Assembly: GCF_000820045.1 (NCBI RefSeq)
Contig: NZ_CDBJ01000062.1
Span: forward strand, 1-64,000
Reading direction: 5' to 3'
Length of the DNA: 64,000 bases
Source of the DNA: Aeromonas rivuli
GTDB lineage: Bacteria > Pseudomonadota > Gammaproteobacteria > Enterobacterales > Aeromonadaceae
Shown: positions 26,091-35,939 of the stretch, piece by piece
How the letters are laid out: each line of letters starts with the position of its first letter
Numbering within the stretch: position 1 is the stretch's first letter
The notes under the pieces: model-generated
Seen by the model: only the letters and a program-made list of their open reading frames with translations
Told to the model about the DNA's origin: nothing
The model's database searches: none
Translations under genes and position numbers: made by a program

Positions 26091-28085
26091 GTGAGTCAAA
26101 CATCCTTACATCATGCCCAATTAGACTGGAATGAAGCGGGAACTCCGATTTCCAGTGACTTCGGCGATGTCTACTTTTCCAATGATAACGGTCTAAGTGA
26201 AAGCCGCTACGTCTTTTTACTGCAAAATGGCCTGCCGGCACGATTCTGCCATCACGACAGTGACAGTTTTGTGGTGGGTGAAACAGGTTTTGGCACCGGC
26301 CTTAACTTCCTCGCCACAATGGCCGCCTTTCTGGAACATGGCCCCCAAGCCGGCAACGGCTCGCGTCTGCACTTTATCAGCGTCGAAAAATTCCCTTTGA
26401 CCAGGGACGATCTGGCCCAGGCCCTCGCCGTCTGGCCCGAGCTGGCCACCTTCAGCGCCGACTTGGTCGCCCAGTGGCCGCTGGCGGTCGAGGGGTGCCA
26501 TCGCCTGCTGTTTGCAGGGGGACGGGTGCGCCTCGATCTCTGGCTCGGCGACATCAAAGACGCCCTGCCCCAGTGGCCCTGCCCCGCCGATGGCCTCATC
26601 GATGCCTGGTATCTGGATGGCTTCTCGCCGGCCAAGAATCCCGAGATGTGGACCCAGGCGCTGTTTGACGATCTGGCCCGCCTCGCCCGACCCAGTGCCA
26701 GCGTCGCCACCTTTACCTGCGCCGGCTTCGTGCGCCGCGGTCTGATTGACGCCGGTTTTCACATCAACAAGGTCAGGGGCCATGGCAACAAGCGCACCAT
26801 GCTGGCCGGTTATCGCCAGGACAAACAAGATGCCCCGAGCCTGGCCCCGTGCTACGCCCGTCCCGCGGGGCGCCCCGGCGAGGTGCTCATCATCGGAGGG
26901 GGCATCGCCTCGGCCATGACGGCACTGTCGCTCGTGGAGCGGGGCCGACGCGTCACCTTGTTGTGTGAAGATGACAAGCCTGCGACCGGCGCCTCCGGCA
27001 ACCGGCAGGGGGCCCTGTATCCGCTGCTGGGCGGCGAACACGATGCCCTGTCACGCTTCTATGCCCTCGCCTTCGGCTTTGCCCGCCAGCGACTGTTGCA
27101 GCTGGCCAAACGGCACCCCATCGCCTTCGAGCTGTGCGGCGTGGTGCAGCTGGGCTTTGATGAGAAGTCGGCGCAAAAACTGGACAAGATGGCGCAAGGT
27201 CCCTTCCCCACCGAGCTGATGCGCCCCTTGACCGACGCCGAGGTGGCGCAAGCCTGCGGCCTGCCCATGGGCCTTGGTGGCGTCAGCTATCCGTTGGGGG
27301 GCTGGCTCTGTCCGGCTGATTTGACCCGTGCCGCCCTCGATGAGGCGCAGGCCAGCGGCCTGCTCCAGCTGGCATATGGCACCCCCATCACCACTGTCGA
27401 CGAGCACAGCGATGGCTGGCACGTGACCGCGGCCGATGGCCGCCAGTGGCAGGCCCCCAATCTGGTGGTGGCAGCCGGTCATCAACTGCCCGCCCTGCTC
27501 CCCTTTGCGGAACTTCCCCTCTACCCGGTGCGCGGTCAGGTGAGCCATGTGCCGACCAACCCGGTGTTGCAGCAGCTCAAGACGGTACTCTGCTATGACG
27601 GCTATCTCACCCCTGGCCATGCTGGTTATCACTGCATCGGTGCCAGCTATGGCCGTAACCAGAGCGGCCTGGCCTTCAGCGCCGCCGAGCAGGTTCACAA
27701 CAAGGCCCGGCTGCACGCCTGCCTGCCGAGTCAGCAGTGGCCAGACGAGGTGGATGTCAGCGGCAATGAGGCCCGGGTCGGGGTGCGCAGCGCCAGCCGG
27801 GATCACTTGCCGGTGGTGGGCGCCGTTGCCCGGGTCCAGGCCCTGAGCGAGCTGGAGTCGCTGGCGCTCAAGGCGCGCCCCGAACACCCGCTACCGACCT
27901 ACCCGGGCCTGTTTGTGCTGGGGGCGCTGGGGTCGCGCGGGCTCTGTTCGGCGCCGCTGTGCGGTGAACTGCTCGCCAGCGAGATCTGCGGCGATCCCCT
28001 GCCCTTGGCCACGGATCTGCTGGCCGCCCTGCATCCCGCACGCTACTGGGTGCGCAAATGGCTCAAGGGCAAGCCCGTGCGCTAA
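26091..28085 (+). CDS. mnmC: Bifunctional tRNA 5-methylaminomethyl-2-thiouridine biosynthesis protein MnmC
   Basis: The 664-residue enzyme completes the mnm5s2U34 wobble modification. The N-terminal methyltransferase domain (about 1-240, with [14 protein letters not shown] and [15 protein letters not shown]) performs the last methylation. The C-terminal FAD oxidoreductase domain (from about 262, [17 protein letters not shown]) removes the carboxymethyl group. [19 protein letters not shown] near the end is also typical. The GTG at 26091 with AGAGG upstream is the preferred start; another GTG lies at 26070. Divergent from fabB. Confidence 0.95.
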   Translation: MSQTSLHHAQLDWNEAGTPISSDFGDVYFSNDNGLSESRYVFLLQNGLPARFCHHDSDSFVVGETGFGTGLNFLATMAAFLEHGPQAGNGSRLHFISVEKFPLTRDDLAQALAVWPELATFSADLVAQWPLAVEGCHRLLFAGGRVRLDLWLGDIKDALPQWPCPADGLIDAWYLDGFSPAKNPEMWTQALFDDLARLARPSASVATFTCAGFVRRGLIDAGFHINKVRGHGNKRTMLAGYRQDKQDAPSLAPCYARPAGRPGEVLIIGGGIASAMTALSLVERGRRVTLLCEDDKPATGASGNRQGALYPLLGGEHDALSRFYALAFGFARQRLLQLAKRHPIAFELCGVVQLGFDEKSAQKLDKMAQGPFPTELMRPLTDAEVAQACGLPMGLGGVSYPLGGWLCPADLTRAALDEAQASGLLQLAYGTPITTVDEHSDGWHVTAADGRQWQAPNLVVAAGHQLPALLPFAELPLYPVRGQVSHVPTNPVLQQLKTVLCYDGYLTPGHAGYHCIGASYGRNQSGLAFSAAEQVHNKARLHACLPSQQWPDEVDVSGNEARVGVRSASRDHLPVVGAVARVQALSELESLALKARPEHPLPTYPGLFVLGALGSRGLCSAPLCGELLASEICGDPLPLATDLLAALHPARYWVRKWLKGKPVR

Positions 28086-28118
28086 GCCCGGTCACAGGCT
28101 AAAAGAGAGATAAAGCAA

Positions 28119-28152
28119 GACGCCGCCAGGGGATCACTCCACTGGCGGCGTC
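28119..28152. terminator. Bidirectional hairpin between mnmC and the DUF922 gene
   Basis: GACGCCGCCAG / CTGGCGGCGTC, an 11-bp perfect stem with a 12-nt loop. U tracts are weak on both sides. Confidence 0.6.
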
Positions 28153-28205
28153 TGCTATCTGGCCTGGTCATCCTCTCATGAGGAAGCGGGGCTATCGTCA
28201 CGCGC

Positions 28206-28817
28206 TCAGGGATTGAAGGGCCAGCTCAGCCCCAGTTTGCGACCATGATCGGTCTGCTCGGCGAGCCGGGCGAAGCGGGACTTGGCCTCGGCCAGCAGCG
28301 CCTGCCCCTGCAGATCCCCCTGATGGCGCAAGGCTGCGCAATCGTTGCTGCGCGGCAACTGCGACAATTTGAAACCGATGGCACTGGCGGTTTCTTGCAC
28401 TATGTCCTTGTGACGACTCTCGTAGTCGAGCATGGCGCCGACCATGATGTTCCAGTTTTGCTGCTCGCGCACACTGGCCCGGGACTTGTTGACCCACTCG
28501 GGCACCATCACCTTGATGCGCGTCCTCACCGTGACGCCGTTGAGGTTGCAGCGCCCGGCCAGGGGATAGGCCAGCATGGACCAGTCGAGCTGATAGCTGG
28601 CCATGCCGAGCCCTTGCTGGCCCACGCTACCCTTGGGGCCGATGCTGGACGCCTGCGCCAGGGCAGCCTGCATGGTGGCGCCCTTGACCTTGTAAAACTG
28701 GAAGTCGACCCGGATGTCCGGCTCTATCTTGACCCCGGTATAATGGGCCTGGGTGGCCCCCACCGCGGCGCTCCACAGCAGACTCAGTCCCCAAACCAGG
28801 TTGCACAACTTGCCCAT
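28206..28817 (-). CDS. DUF922-like exported protein with altered zinc motif
   Basis: The 203-residue protein has a signal peptide (about 1-21, cleaved near VGA) and a domain resembling DUF922, a predicted Zn-dependent protease family: HYTG-start strand, CNLNGVTVRTRIKVMVPEW and NWNIMVGAMLDYESRHKDI. In the usual family motif HExxH the first His is replaced by Tyr here (YESRH at 132-136), so catalysis is doubtful. It is probably periplasmic. Family assignment is moderately sure. Confidence 0.6.
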   Translation of the reverse strand: MGKLCNLVWGLSLLWSAAVGATQAHYTGVKIEPDIRVDFQFYKVKGATMQAALAQASSIGPKGSVGQQGLGMASYQLDWSMLAYPLAGRCNLNGVTVRTRIKVMVPEWVNKSRASVREQQNWNIMVGAMLDYESRHKDIVQETASAIGFKLSQLPRSNDCAALRHQGDLQGQALLAEAKSRFARLAEQTDHGRKLGLSWPFNP

Positions 28818-29170
28818 GGTGATCTACGCCGCCTCATCGTTGCCATCTGGTGTATGAATATGATGAATAATCAATATATTAATTAACTGGCGCCCTGCGC
28901 AAGTCTCATCATGATAGCTGTCGTTCATCTTCGCAACTTGCCGCCCTCTCGATCTCCACATTGCATCATAAAAAATATGTGCGGCATGACCCGCTTTCAT
29001 CATGTCACGGGTAAAGAGCCGGTCTAGCACCATGATTTGCTGACCTTAATCAACATCACAGACAAGTTTGCTGGTTACATTAGCCTCCACCGAACGAATC
29101 CCCACCACAGTGCCGTGCCGCAGGCGTTCAGGGCCGCACTTAGCCTCCATTGACCAACAGGAACCTGGAT
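28818..29170. other. Intergenic region upstream of dcuC
   Basis: No gene is seen. The stretch carries the promoters of the leftward DUF922-like gene and of dcuC. An FNR-like motif CTGAC-CTTA-ATCAA at 29040-29053 lies about 120 bp before dcuC and matches 8 of 10 conserved positions of TTGAT-N4-ATCAA. Confidence 0.4.
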
Positions 29171-30523
29171 ATGGTTGAACTTATTATTGGCACCCTGGTG
29201 ACCCTCCTCGTGGGTCGCTGCATCTTCAAGGGCTACTCGGCCACCGGCATACTGCTCAGTGGCGGCTTGCTGCTGCTGGCCATCACGGCCCTGCTCGGCA
29301 AACCTGTGCTGCCTGCCAGCGTGCCCAGCACAGGCAACGTGATCACCGACATCTTCGAATATGTCCGTTTCCTGCTCAATAGCCGGGGCGGTGGTCTGGG
29401 CATGCTGATCATGGTGCTGTGCGGCTTCGCCGGTTACATGAGCCACATAGGTGCCAACACCATGCTGGTCAAGATCGCGAGCAGACCTCTGGGGGTCATC
29501 AAATCCCCTTATGTGCTGCTGGTCGCGGCTTATCTGGTCGCCTGCGCCATGTCCCTGGCGGTGAGTTCGGCCACGGGCCTCGGCGTATTGCTGATGGCGA
29601 CCCTGTTCCCGCTCATGGTCAACATGGGCATCTCCCGGGGCGCTGCCGCCGCCGTGTGCGCCTCCCCCGCCGCCATCATTCTCTCCCCCACCTCGGGAGA
29701 TGTAGTGATCGCCGCCCAGGCCGCCAACATGGAGCTGCTCGACTTTGCCTTCAAGCTGACCCTGCCCATTTCGCTGATCGCCATCGCCTGCATGGCGGTC
29801 GCCCACTTCTTCTGGCAGCGTTACCTGGATAAGCGATCCGGTGAGGTGAACGAGAAAGTGGCGGCCAGCGATCTCATCACCGACGCCCCCGCCTTCTACG
29901 CCATACTGCCGTTTGCCCCCATCATAGGGGTGCTGATCTTCGATGGTAAGCTGGGCCCTCAACTCGACATCGTCACCATCATCGTCATGTGCCTGACCCT
30001 GGCCGCGCTGCTGGAGTTGGCTCGCCATCGGGATGGCAAGGGGCTGCTCGATGGCCTGCAGATCTGCTGGCGCCACATGGCCGATGCCTTTGCCGGCGTG
30101 GTCATGCTGCTGGTCGGCGCCGGGGTCTTTGCCCAGGGGCTGATGACCATCGGCTTCATCGATACTCTGCTGGCTCATGCCCAGGATCTCGGCACCGGCG
30201 GCACTGTCATGATGCTCTCCCTGGTGGTGATCACCACCCTGGCGGCCTTCACCACAGGCTCGGGCAACGCCCCCTTCTACGCCTTCGTGGAGCTGATCCC
30301 CAATCTGGCCACCAGTCTTGGCATCAACCCCGCCTATCTGGTCATCCCCATGCTGCAAGCCTCCAACCTGGGTCGCACCATATCCCCGGTGTCGGGGGTA
30401 GTGGTTGCCTGTGCGGGCATGGGCAATCTCTCGCCATTCGAGGTGGTCAAGCGCACCTCGGTGCCGGTCGCCGTCGGCCTGGCCGTGGTGCTGATTGCCA
30501 CTCAGATCATGGTACCCGCCTAA
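29171..30523 (+). CDS. dcuC: Anaerobic C4-dicarboxylate transporter DcuC
   Basis: The 450-residue inner-membrane protein begins MVELIIGTLVTLLVGRCIFKGYSATG and has about 11-12 hydrophobic segments. LMLCGFAGYMSHIGANTML-like and SAVSSATGLGVLLMATLFPLM-like stretches are seen, and TGSGNAPFYAFVELIPNLA and QASNLGRTISPVSGVVVA match DcuC. In E. coli DcuC exports succinate during fermentation. ATG at 29171 follows AGGA and was preferred over a TTG at 29150. It is monocistronic, with an FNR-like site upstream. Confidence 0.9.
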   Translation: MVELIIGTLVTLLVGRCIFKGYSATGILLSGGLLLLAITALLGKPVLPASVPSTGNVITDIFEYVRFLLNSRGGGLGMLIMVLCGFAGYMSHIGANTMLVKIASRPLGVIKSPYVLLVAAYLVACAMSLAVSSATGLGVLLMATLFPLMVNMGISRGAAAAVCASPAAIILSPTSGDVVIAAQAANMELLDFAFKLTLPISLIAIACMAVAHFFWQRYLDKRSGEVNEKVAASDLITDAPAFYAILPFAPIIGVLIFDGKLGPQLDIVTIIVMCLTLAALLELARHRDGKGLLDGLQICWRHMADAFAGVVMLLVGAGVFAQGLMTIGFIDTLLAHAQDLGTGGTVMMLSLVVITTLAAFTTGSGNAPFYAFVELIPNLATSLGINPAYLVIPMLQASNLGRTISPVSGVVVACAGMGNLSPFEVVKRTSVPVAVGLAVVLIATQIMVPA

Positions 30524-30530
30524 GCTTTCC

Positions 30531-30554
30531 GCCCGGCCCATTCGAGGGCCGGGC
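30531..30554 (+). terminator. GC-rich hairpin after dcuC
   Basis: GCCCGGCCC-ATTCGA-GGGCCGGGC, 7 bp after the dcuC stop, without a U tract. Confidence 0.5.
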
Positions 30555-30617
30555 TGGCATCCCCTCCCGCACCTAAGGTAGACTCTCCCCCTTCTTTTTC
30601 CCCAAAGGAGGACCGAT

Positions 30618-32279
30618 ATGAGTACGACGGTTCAACTTGCCCATTTCAGTGACTGTCACTCCCACTTCGATGGTGCCCAAGTACGTTTCAGCCCACCGGG
30701 GCAGGCCCAGTGGCTATGCCAGAGCGGCGGCTATGCCCGTTTGCTGACCCGAGTCAACCAGCTGCGCCGCGAGGCGGCAGCCGCAGGCACTCCCTGTCTG
30801 TTGCTCCATGGCGGTGATACCTTCCAGGGCTCACTCTATTTCAACCGCTTCAAGGGTCGCGCCAATGCTGACTTGCTGAGCCTGCTCGCCCCCGATGCCA
30901 TGGTGCTTGGCAATCATGAGTTCGATCTCGGCAACGGCCCTCTGGTGGAGTTTCTCCGTCAGCTTGATTTCCCCGTGCTCGCCGCCAACCTCGATAGCAG
31001 TCAGGAGCCTGCCGACTGCCCGCTCCCGCTGCGGGGCCTGCCGCATCTCCATGATGCCAGCCAGCCCTGGCTGGTACGCGAGCTGGCCGGCGTCCCCTTC
31101 GCCCTGCTCGGCATCACGCTTCCCCAGATGGCGGCCATCGCCAACCCGGACGAACATACCCGCTTTCATGGGGTGACTGAGACCTTGACCCGGCACCTTG
31201 GCGCGATCCGTGGTCAGGGCATACGCCACATCATCTTGCTCAGTCACCTGGGTCTGGAGCAGGACAAGCTGCTGGCGGCACGCTTCCCCGAGATAAGCCT
31301 CATCATTGGCGGTCACACCCACAGCTTGCTTGGGGATCTCGCGGCGCTGGGACTGCCGAGCGAGGGGGATTATCCGCTGATGGTCAATGGCGTGGCCCTG
31401 CTCCACGCAGGTCACAGTGCCCAGAGCCTGGGAGTCTGTGAACTCAGCTTCGACGGCCAGGGCCGGGTCATCGCCAGCAAGGGGCAGATAGAGTGGCTGC
31501 CCTGGCAACCCTGGCCTTATAGCAGCCCGGTGCCTGCCAATCTGCGCTTCTGCGCGCCAGACGCCCTCATCGAGGATCACATGGTGCGCCGCTACCGCCC
31601 CGCCCTCGAAGAGATGGCGGCCAAGGTGGTGACCCAGCTCAGCCAGCCGCTGCTCCATCAACGGATCCCCGATGCCAGACTGCCCCATGGCAGCCAGGTC
31701 GCACCGCTGGTTGCCGCCGCCATGCTGGCCGGGGCGCGCGAGCAGGTGGGTCAGGTCGATTTTGCGCTCCACAACGGGGGCGGCGTGCGCTGCTCCCTCG
31801 AGCAGGGCCCGCTCACCGAGGCCGACATCGCCGGTCAACTGTTACCCTTCGCCATCCCGCTCACCCTCTATCGGGTGCATGGTCATGAATTGGCAGAAGC
31901 GCTGGAGGGCGCCATCGACAATGCCACCGATAATGGCGTGGTCGGCAATGGCAGCGGCAGCTTCCCCTACACCGCCGGGATCCGCTTCCACTATCTGGCT
32001 GCCCTGCCCAAGGGCGAGCGTATCCGCCAGCTGGAGTGGGAGGCCGCACCCGGCCACTGGCAACCGGTGGAGGCCAACCATGTCTATCGTGGCGTTTCAA
32101 GCGCCTACACGGCGTCCGGCAAGGAGGGCTATACGGCGCTCGCCCGCACCCTGACCCAGCACAACCAGGAGCTGGGCATCACCCTGGCCGATGCGTTTAT
32201 TCGCTGGGCACGCCAGCACCCCGAGCTGCCCGCCCCGGCGCCGCTGATCCACTACCGGGCTGGCGCTGGGCCAGATTAA
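30618..32279 (+). CDS. Metallophosphatase/5'-nucleotidase family protein without a signal peptide
   Basis: The 553-residue protein has an N-terminal calcineurin-like phosphoesterase domain (AHFSDCHSHFDG, LLLHGGDTFQGSLYF, VLGNHEFDLGNGPL, LLSHLGLEQD and IIGGHTHSLLG supply the two-metal ligands). A C-terminal 5'-nucleotidase domain follows (NNGGGVR-like HNGGGVRCSLEQGPLT and GKEGYTAL). UshA-type relatives are exported, but this protein starts directly at the first catalytic strand, so it is probably cytoplasmic. Substrates are likely nucleotides, unproven. AAAGGAGG precedes the ATG. Confidence 0.88.
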   Translation: MSTTVQLAHFSDCHSHFDGAQVRFSPPGQAQWLCQSGGYARLLTRVNQLRREAAAAGTPCLLLHGGDTFQGSLYFNRFKGRANADLLSLLAPDAMVLGNHEFDLGNGPLVEFLRQLDFPVLAANLDSSQEPADCPLPLRGLPHLHDASQPWLVRELAGVPFALLGITLPQMAAIANPDEHTRFHGVTETLTRHLGAIRGQGIRHIILLSHLGLEQDKLLAARFPEISLIIGGHTHSLLGDLAALGLPSEGDYPLMVNGVALLHAGHSAQSLGVCELSFDGQGRVIASKGQIEWLPWQPWPYSSPVPANLRFCAPDALIEDHMVRRYRPALEEMAAKVVTQLSQPLLHQRIPDARLPHGSQVAPLVAAAMLAGAREQVGQVDFALHNGGGVRCSLEQGPLTEADIAGQLLPFAIPLTLYRVHGHELAEALEGAIDNATDNGVVGNGSGSFPYTAGIRFHYLAALPKGERIRQLEWEAAPGHWQPVEANHVYRGVSSAYTASGKEGYTALARTLTQHNQELGITLADAFIRWARQHPELPAPAPLIHYRAGAGPD

Positions 32280-32497
32280 GCTGACCCACTCGCTCCTAGC
32301 CCAGAGAAACGGATGATTGGCGCAGAGCCAAACGCACACTAACCTGTGATAAGTGGCTGTTTTTAGTTCGAGAATCCCCAAGAGTCGCTCGGCAAGCGGG
32401 ATTATTTTCTCCCCGACCCGCGCCCCCATTGCATCGGGGGCCCGGGCTCGGCAAGATAGGCCCGCTTTCGCATGCTCAGGCAAAGGATCAAGGCTTC

Positions 32498-34141
32498 ATG
32501 AACCACACCATTCGTTTCTCTTCTTCTCGTAATAATCCGCCGCTGCGGCCCCTTGCCGTCTTGCTGACCGGGCTCATCGCCTGTCTGTTTTGCCTGCGCA
32601 ATCCCCTCTTCTATGACATGGCCCCGGGGTTTGATGCCTCGCTCTTTGCCGTCATGGGCAAGATGTGGAGCGAAGGCGGGGTGCTCTATCGCGACATGAT
32701 CGACATCAAGGGCCCCATGATCTTTGCCCTGGATGCCCTGGGTTACCGACTGGATGGCTTTCGCGGCATCTGGTTGCTGGAGCTGGCCCTGTGCTGGCTC
32801 GGCCTGCTGGCAAGCTGGCAAGCCTTCAATCAGCTTGGACTGTCATTTCAGGCCAGGCTCGGCGCCATGCTGGCGGTGTTGGCACTTTATGGCACCCGTT
32901 ATTACTACGGCAACATGACCGAGGACTGGACATTCCACCTGGCGCTGATCGCCCAGTGGGCCTTCCTCACCCTGCTGCTGGACAAGGAGTTTCGCTGGTG
33001 GCCAGCCCTGGTGGCCGGGCTCACCTTCGCCATCGTCGCCTGGATGCGCGCCAACAACGGCGCCCTCTGGGGAGCCTGGTATCTGACCCTGTTCCTCTGC
33101 TGGTGCCTGCGTGAGCAGTGGCGTGATGCCCTGCTGTTGCTGATCTCCAGCCTGTTTGGACTGGCGCTGGTAGGAGGGCCCCTCTATGGCTACTTCCAGC
33201 ACCATCAACTGCTGGCCGAATTCAGATACTACGCCTTCGATATCTTCTTCGAGGGAAGCTATGGCAACGGCTTCTCCGTCTATGTGGGGGCGGTCGGTCT
33301 GCTGCGTACCGGCCTCATCATGCTGCTGCCCGCCTTCGTGCTGCTGATGCTGAGCCGACGTCAGGAGTGGCATCTGCCCGCCCTGTTCGCCACCCTGTTT
33401 GGCGTGCTGTTCACCCTGATAGCCAACTCCGTCTCCGGCCATGTGTTTGATCACTATGATGTGCTCTACCTGCAGCTGGGACTGCTGCCACTGGCCTGCC
33501 TGCTCGACCGCAGTGAGCGACAGAGCGATCTGATGGGTCTGTTCTGCATCTCGCTGGTGGTGCTCACCGCCAGCTGGCTGCTGGCCCAGCAACTGGTGTT
33601 TGGCTGGAGCAACAAGGAGTGGAGCCTGGACAGGGTCAGCGAAGTGCTCGGCACCAGCCTGCTGTGGGCCCTGCCTGTGTTGATCCTGCTCCCCCTGTGG
33701 CGGGCCTGGGATGTGCGATCCGCCACTCCCTGGCTCGCCAGCCTGGCCATGCTGGCCCTGATGATCAACAACGCCTGGGAGGGCAGCCAGAAGGGACGCC
33801 CCTTCAATGTCGCCGCGCAAGTGCGTGTCGATCGCATCCTGGCCGAGACCACCCCACGGGACAAGATCTGGGTCGATGCCATTCAGCCCCAGTATTACCT
33901 CTGGACGGATCGCCAGCCCGCCTCCGCCTATCTCTTCTTCAGCAACGTCAACCCGCCCTATGATGTGCGTGAGCGTGTGCTCCAGGATCTGCAGCGCCAG
34001 CAACCCAAGTTCATCATTGCCAAGCCGGAAAAGCTGGCCGAGGGGCTCAAGCCTGCGTCCCCTCCCTCCACCCAGGCCTTCTATCGCTATCTGCAAGACA
34101 ACTACAGCGAGGTGGATCCCGGCCTCTATCGCCGCCACTGA
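32498..34141 (+). CDS. Multi-pass membrane protein, GT39/ArnT-type glycosyltransferase-like
   Basis: The 547-residue protein has about 11-12 transmembrane helices and a C-terminal soluble domain (from about 420). The region RNPLFYDMAPGFDASLFAVMGKMW and GGVLYRDMIDIKGPMIF resembles the first periplasmic loop of lipid-linked glycosyltransferases of the GT-C class, with acidic residues at the expected place. Donor and acceptor are unknown, and no neighbouring glycan genes help. I chose the ATG at 32498 (AAGG upstream), not the open frame from 32429. Confidence 0.7.
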   Translation: MNHTIRFSSSRNNPPLRPLAVLLTGLIACLFCLRNPLFYDMAPGFDASLFAVMGKMWSEGGVLYRDMIDIKGPMIFALDALGYRLDGFRGIWLLELALCWLGLLASWQAFNQLGLSFQARLGAMLAVLALYGTRYYYGNMTEDWTFHLALIAQWAFLTLLLDKEFRWWPALVAGLTFAIVAWMRANNGALWGAWYLTLFLCWCLREQWRDALLLLISSLFGLALVGGPLYGYFQHHQLLAEFRYYAFDIFFEGSYGNGFSVYVGAVGLLRTGLIMLLPAFVLLMLSRRQEWHLPALFATLFGVLFTLIANSVSGHVFDHYDVLYLQLGLLPLACLLDRSERQSDLMGLFCISLVVLTASWLLAQQLVFGWSNKEWSLDRVSEVLGTSLLWALPVLILLPLWRAWDVRSATPWLASLAMLALMINNAWEGSQKGRPFNVAAQVRVDRILAETTPRDKIWVDAIQPQYYLWTDRQPASAYLFFSNVNPPYDVRERVLQDLQRQQPKFIIAKPEKLAEGLKPASPPSTQAFYRYLQDNYSEVDPGLYRRH

Positions 34142-34245
34142 GCCGATGACAAGGCCCGCCATCCCCCGGTGAGGAGAGCCGCAAGGGGCTGGTCAAGGTA
34201 CTCCGGGTTGCGGCGCCGGTTGAGATTGGCCCAGGCCCGGATATA

Positions 34246-34284
34246 AAAAAGGACGCTCATTGGCTACAATGAGCGTCCTTTTTA
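34246..34284 (+). terminator. Terminator after the membrane glycosyltransferase-like gene
   Basis: An 11-bp stem GGACGCTCATT / AATGAGCGTCC extended by A and U tracts on either side. It is strong in both directions. Confidence 0.85.
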
Positions 34285-34312
34285 TCTGTCTCATTCACCC
34301 GACAGGAGTTTC

Positions 34313-34816
34313 ATGACGGCACTGACCTATCTCGGCGGTTATCCAGAGCCCCTCAAGGCTCAGGTGTTGCAGTTGATCGAGGGCGGCAAGCTCGGCGCAT
34401 TTCTCGCCAAGCGCTACCCGGACAGCCACAGCATCCAGAATGACAAGGCCCTGCTCGCCTATACCATGGATCTCAAGCACCGCTATCTCAGAAGTTCGGC
34501 GCCCCTGGCCAAGGTGATCTTCGATGGCAAGATCAACGTGATCAAGGATGCCCTGGGTCTGCACACCTATGTCAGCCGGGTGCAGGGCAACAAGCTCAAG
34601 GCCAAGAACGAAATCCGCATCGCCGCCCTGTTCAAGGCCGCCCCCCCTGCCTTTCTCAAGATGATCGTGGTGCATGAGCTGGCACACATTAAGGAGAAGG
34701 ATCACAACAAGGCCTTCTACCAGCTCTGCCAGCACATGGAGCCCGACTATCACCAGCTGGAATTCGATCTGCGGCTCTGGCTCACCTGGCGAGACCTGGA
34801 GAAGGGCGCCCAGTGA
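34313..34816 (+). CDS. YgjP-like M48-type metallopeptidase domain protein
   Basis: The 167-residue protein contains the zinc motif HELAHIKEKDH (His121, Glu122, His125), typical of the YgjP/DUF45 group of minigluzincins, with conserved Arg/Lys-rich strands upstream. E. coli YgjP has been described as having UTP pyrophosphatase activity; for this protein activity is inferred only. There is no signal peptide. The following DUF2927 gene begins with a GTG overlapping this stop, so the two are translated together. Confidence 0.85.
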   Translation: MTALTYLGGYPEPLKAQVLQLIEGGKLGAFLAKRYPDSHSIQNDKALLAYTMDLKHRYLRSSAPLAKVIFDGKINVIKDALGLHTYVSRVQGNKLKAKNEIRIAALFKAAPPAFLKMIVVHELAHIKEKDHNKAFYQLCQHMEPDYHQLEFDLRLWLTWRDLEKGAQ

Positions 34817-35589
34817 AATATCTGGGTGGCCTGCTGCTATTGCTTGCGCTGCACAGCGCCCAGGCCCTGGAGCGCTGGCAACAGGATGCCTATCTGGTGG
34901 CGAGCTTTCATCAGGTGGCACTCAAGCGGGAGTATCAGGACAGGGGGCAGGATCACTTCAACCGCTGGCACGAGCCGGTGCGGATCCGGCTTGTCAATGA
35001 AGTTGGCGACAAACCGCTGCAAGCCGAGGTGGTGAACATCCAGGCGGCGCACCTGAGCCATATCACGGGTCACAGCGTGGCGCTGGTGCAGGATCCGGCC
35101 AAGGCCAATCTCACCCTGGTGATGACCCGTCGCTCGCAAGTGACCCGCTGGGCCAGGCAGTTGATGGGCCAAAACCCTGCGGTCCAGGCTGCCCTCGCCG
35201 ATGGCCTGTGCCTCGCCAACTATGCCACCGACCGGGAAGGCGCCATCAGCCGGGCCAGTATCATCATCCCGGTCGATGCCAGTCGCGACAAGGGACGCTT
35301 TCTCGATTGCGTGGTGGAAGAGCTCACCCAGGTCATGGGACTGCCCAATGACTCGGACGCCGTCTTCCCCTCCGTGTTCAATGACCGCAGCACCGACAGC
35401 TTCCTGACCGGGCTCGACTATCTCCTGCTCAAGATGGCCTACCACCCGGCCTTGAGCCCCGGCATGACTCAAGCCGAGGTAGATGCCGCTCTGCCTGCCG
35501 TGCTCAAGAGCCTCAAAACCCAAGGGGACATACAGCAGGCGAACCGCCGGGTACAGGAGCAGAGCCTCAAGCGGTGGGCCGGGCTCTAG
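34813..35589 (+). CDS. DUF2927 exported protein
   Basis: The 258-residue protein has a signal peptide (about 1-18, MKYLGGLLLLLALHSAQA) and a domain resembling DUF2927: VASFHQVALKREYQDRG, RWHEPVRIRLVNE, CVVEELTQVMGLPNDSDAVFPSVFND and LLLKMAYHPALSPGMTQAEV. The conserved EE, NDS and FND blocks suggest a degenerate zinc-peptidase fold, which is inference. It is predicted to be periplasmic. It starts with GTG overlapping the YgjP-like stop. Confidence 0.75.
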   Translation: MKYLGGLLLLLALHSAQALERWQQDAYLVASFHQVALKREYQDRGQDHFNRWHEPVRIRLVNEVGDKPLQAEVVNIQAAHLSHITGHSVALVQDPAKANLTLVMTRRSQVTRWARQLMGQNPAVQAALADGLCLANYATDREGAISRASIIIPVDASRDKGRFLDCVVEELTQVMGLPNDSDAVFPSVFNDRSTDSFLTGLDYLLLKMAYHPALSPGMTQAEVDAALPAVLKSLKTQGDIQQANRRVQEQSLKRWAGL

Positions 35590-35670
35590 GCTCTCCCTCC
35601 CCCAACGCCCCCATCGACCAGATCCGGGGACACAGCGTCCAGGCATCCTCATGCTGTCATCTGAGGCGTA

Positions 35671-35919
35671 TCAGGCAGCGCTCGACTCCGGCAACCAGCT
35701 CTCGGCGTTTTCCCACACTTCCTGCACCAACTCCTCCACCAGCTCTTTATCTTCCTTGCTGGCCCGGGTGATGTTGAGCGCCATGTTGCTGCCCCCCGCC
35801 ACCCGCACCTGGATATCGGGGAAGCGGCGGCCCAGCTGTTTGAGCAACTCTTGCTCCAGGGCGGCCATGGTATCGGGGGAGACCTGTTTTTTCCTGTCGA
35901 TGATGATTTCCAGACGCAT
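35671..35919 (-). CDS. DinI-family protein
   Basis: The 82-residue acidic protein starts MRLEIIIDRKKQVSPDTM and contains ELLKQLGRRFPDIQVRVAGGSN and a C-terminal acidic helix DKELVEELVQEVWE, the DinI/PsiB-type pattern that modulates RecA filaments after DNA damage. A textbook LexA box lies 21 bp upstream of the start. The ATG at 35919 with AGAGG upstream is preferred over a GTG at 35925. Confidence 0.88.
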   Translation of the reverse strand: MRLEIIIDRKKQVSPDTMAALEQELLKQLGRRFPDIQVRVAGGSNMALNITRASKEDKELVEELVQEVWENAESWLPESSAA

Positions 35920-35939
35920 AAGCACCTCTCATGTTGATA

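Noticed and set aside
29075..30541. 488-codon open frame on the minus strand
   Set aside because: Antisense shadow of dcuC, very rich in His, Gly and Gln without any recognisable motif.
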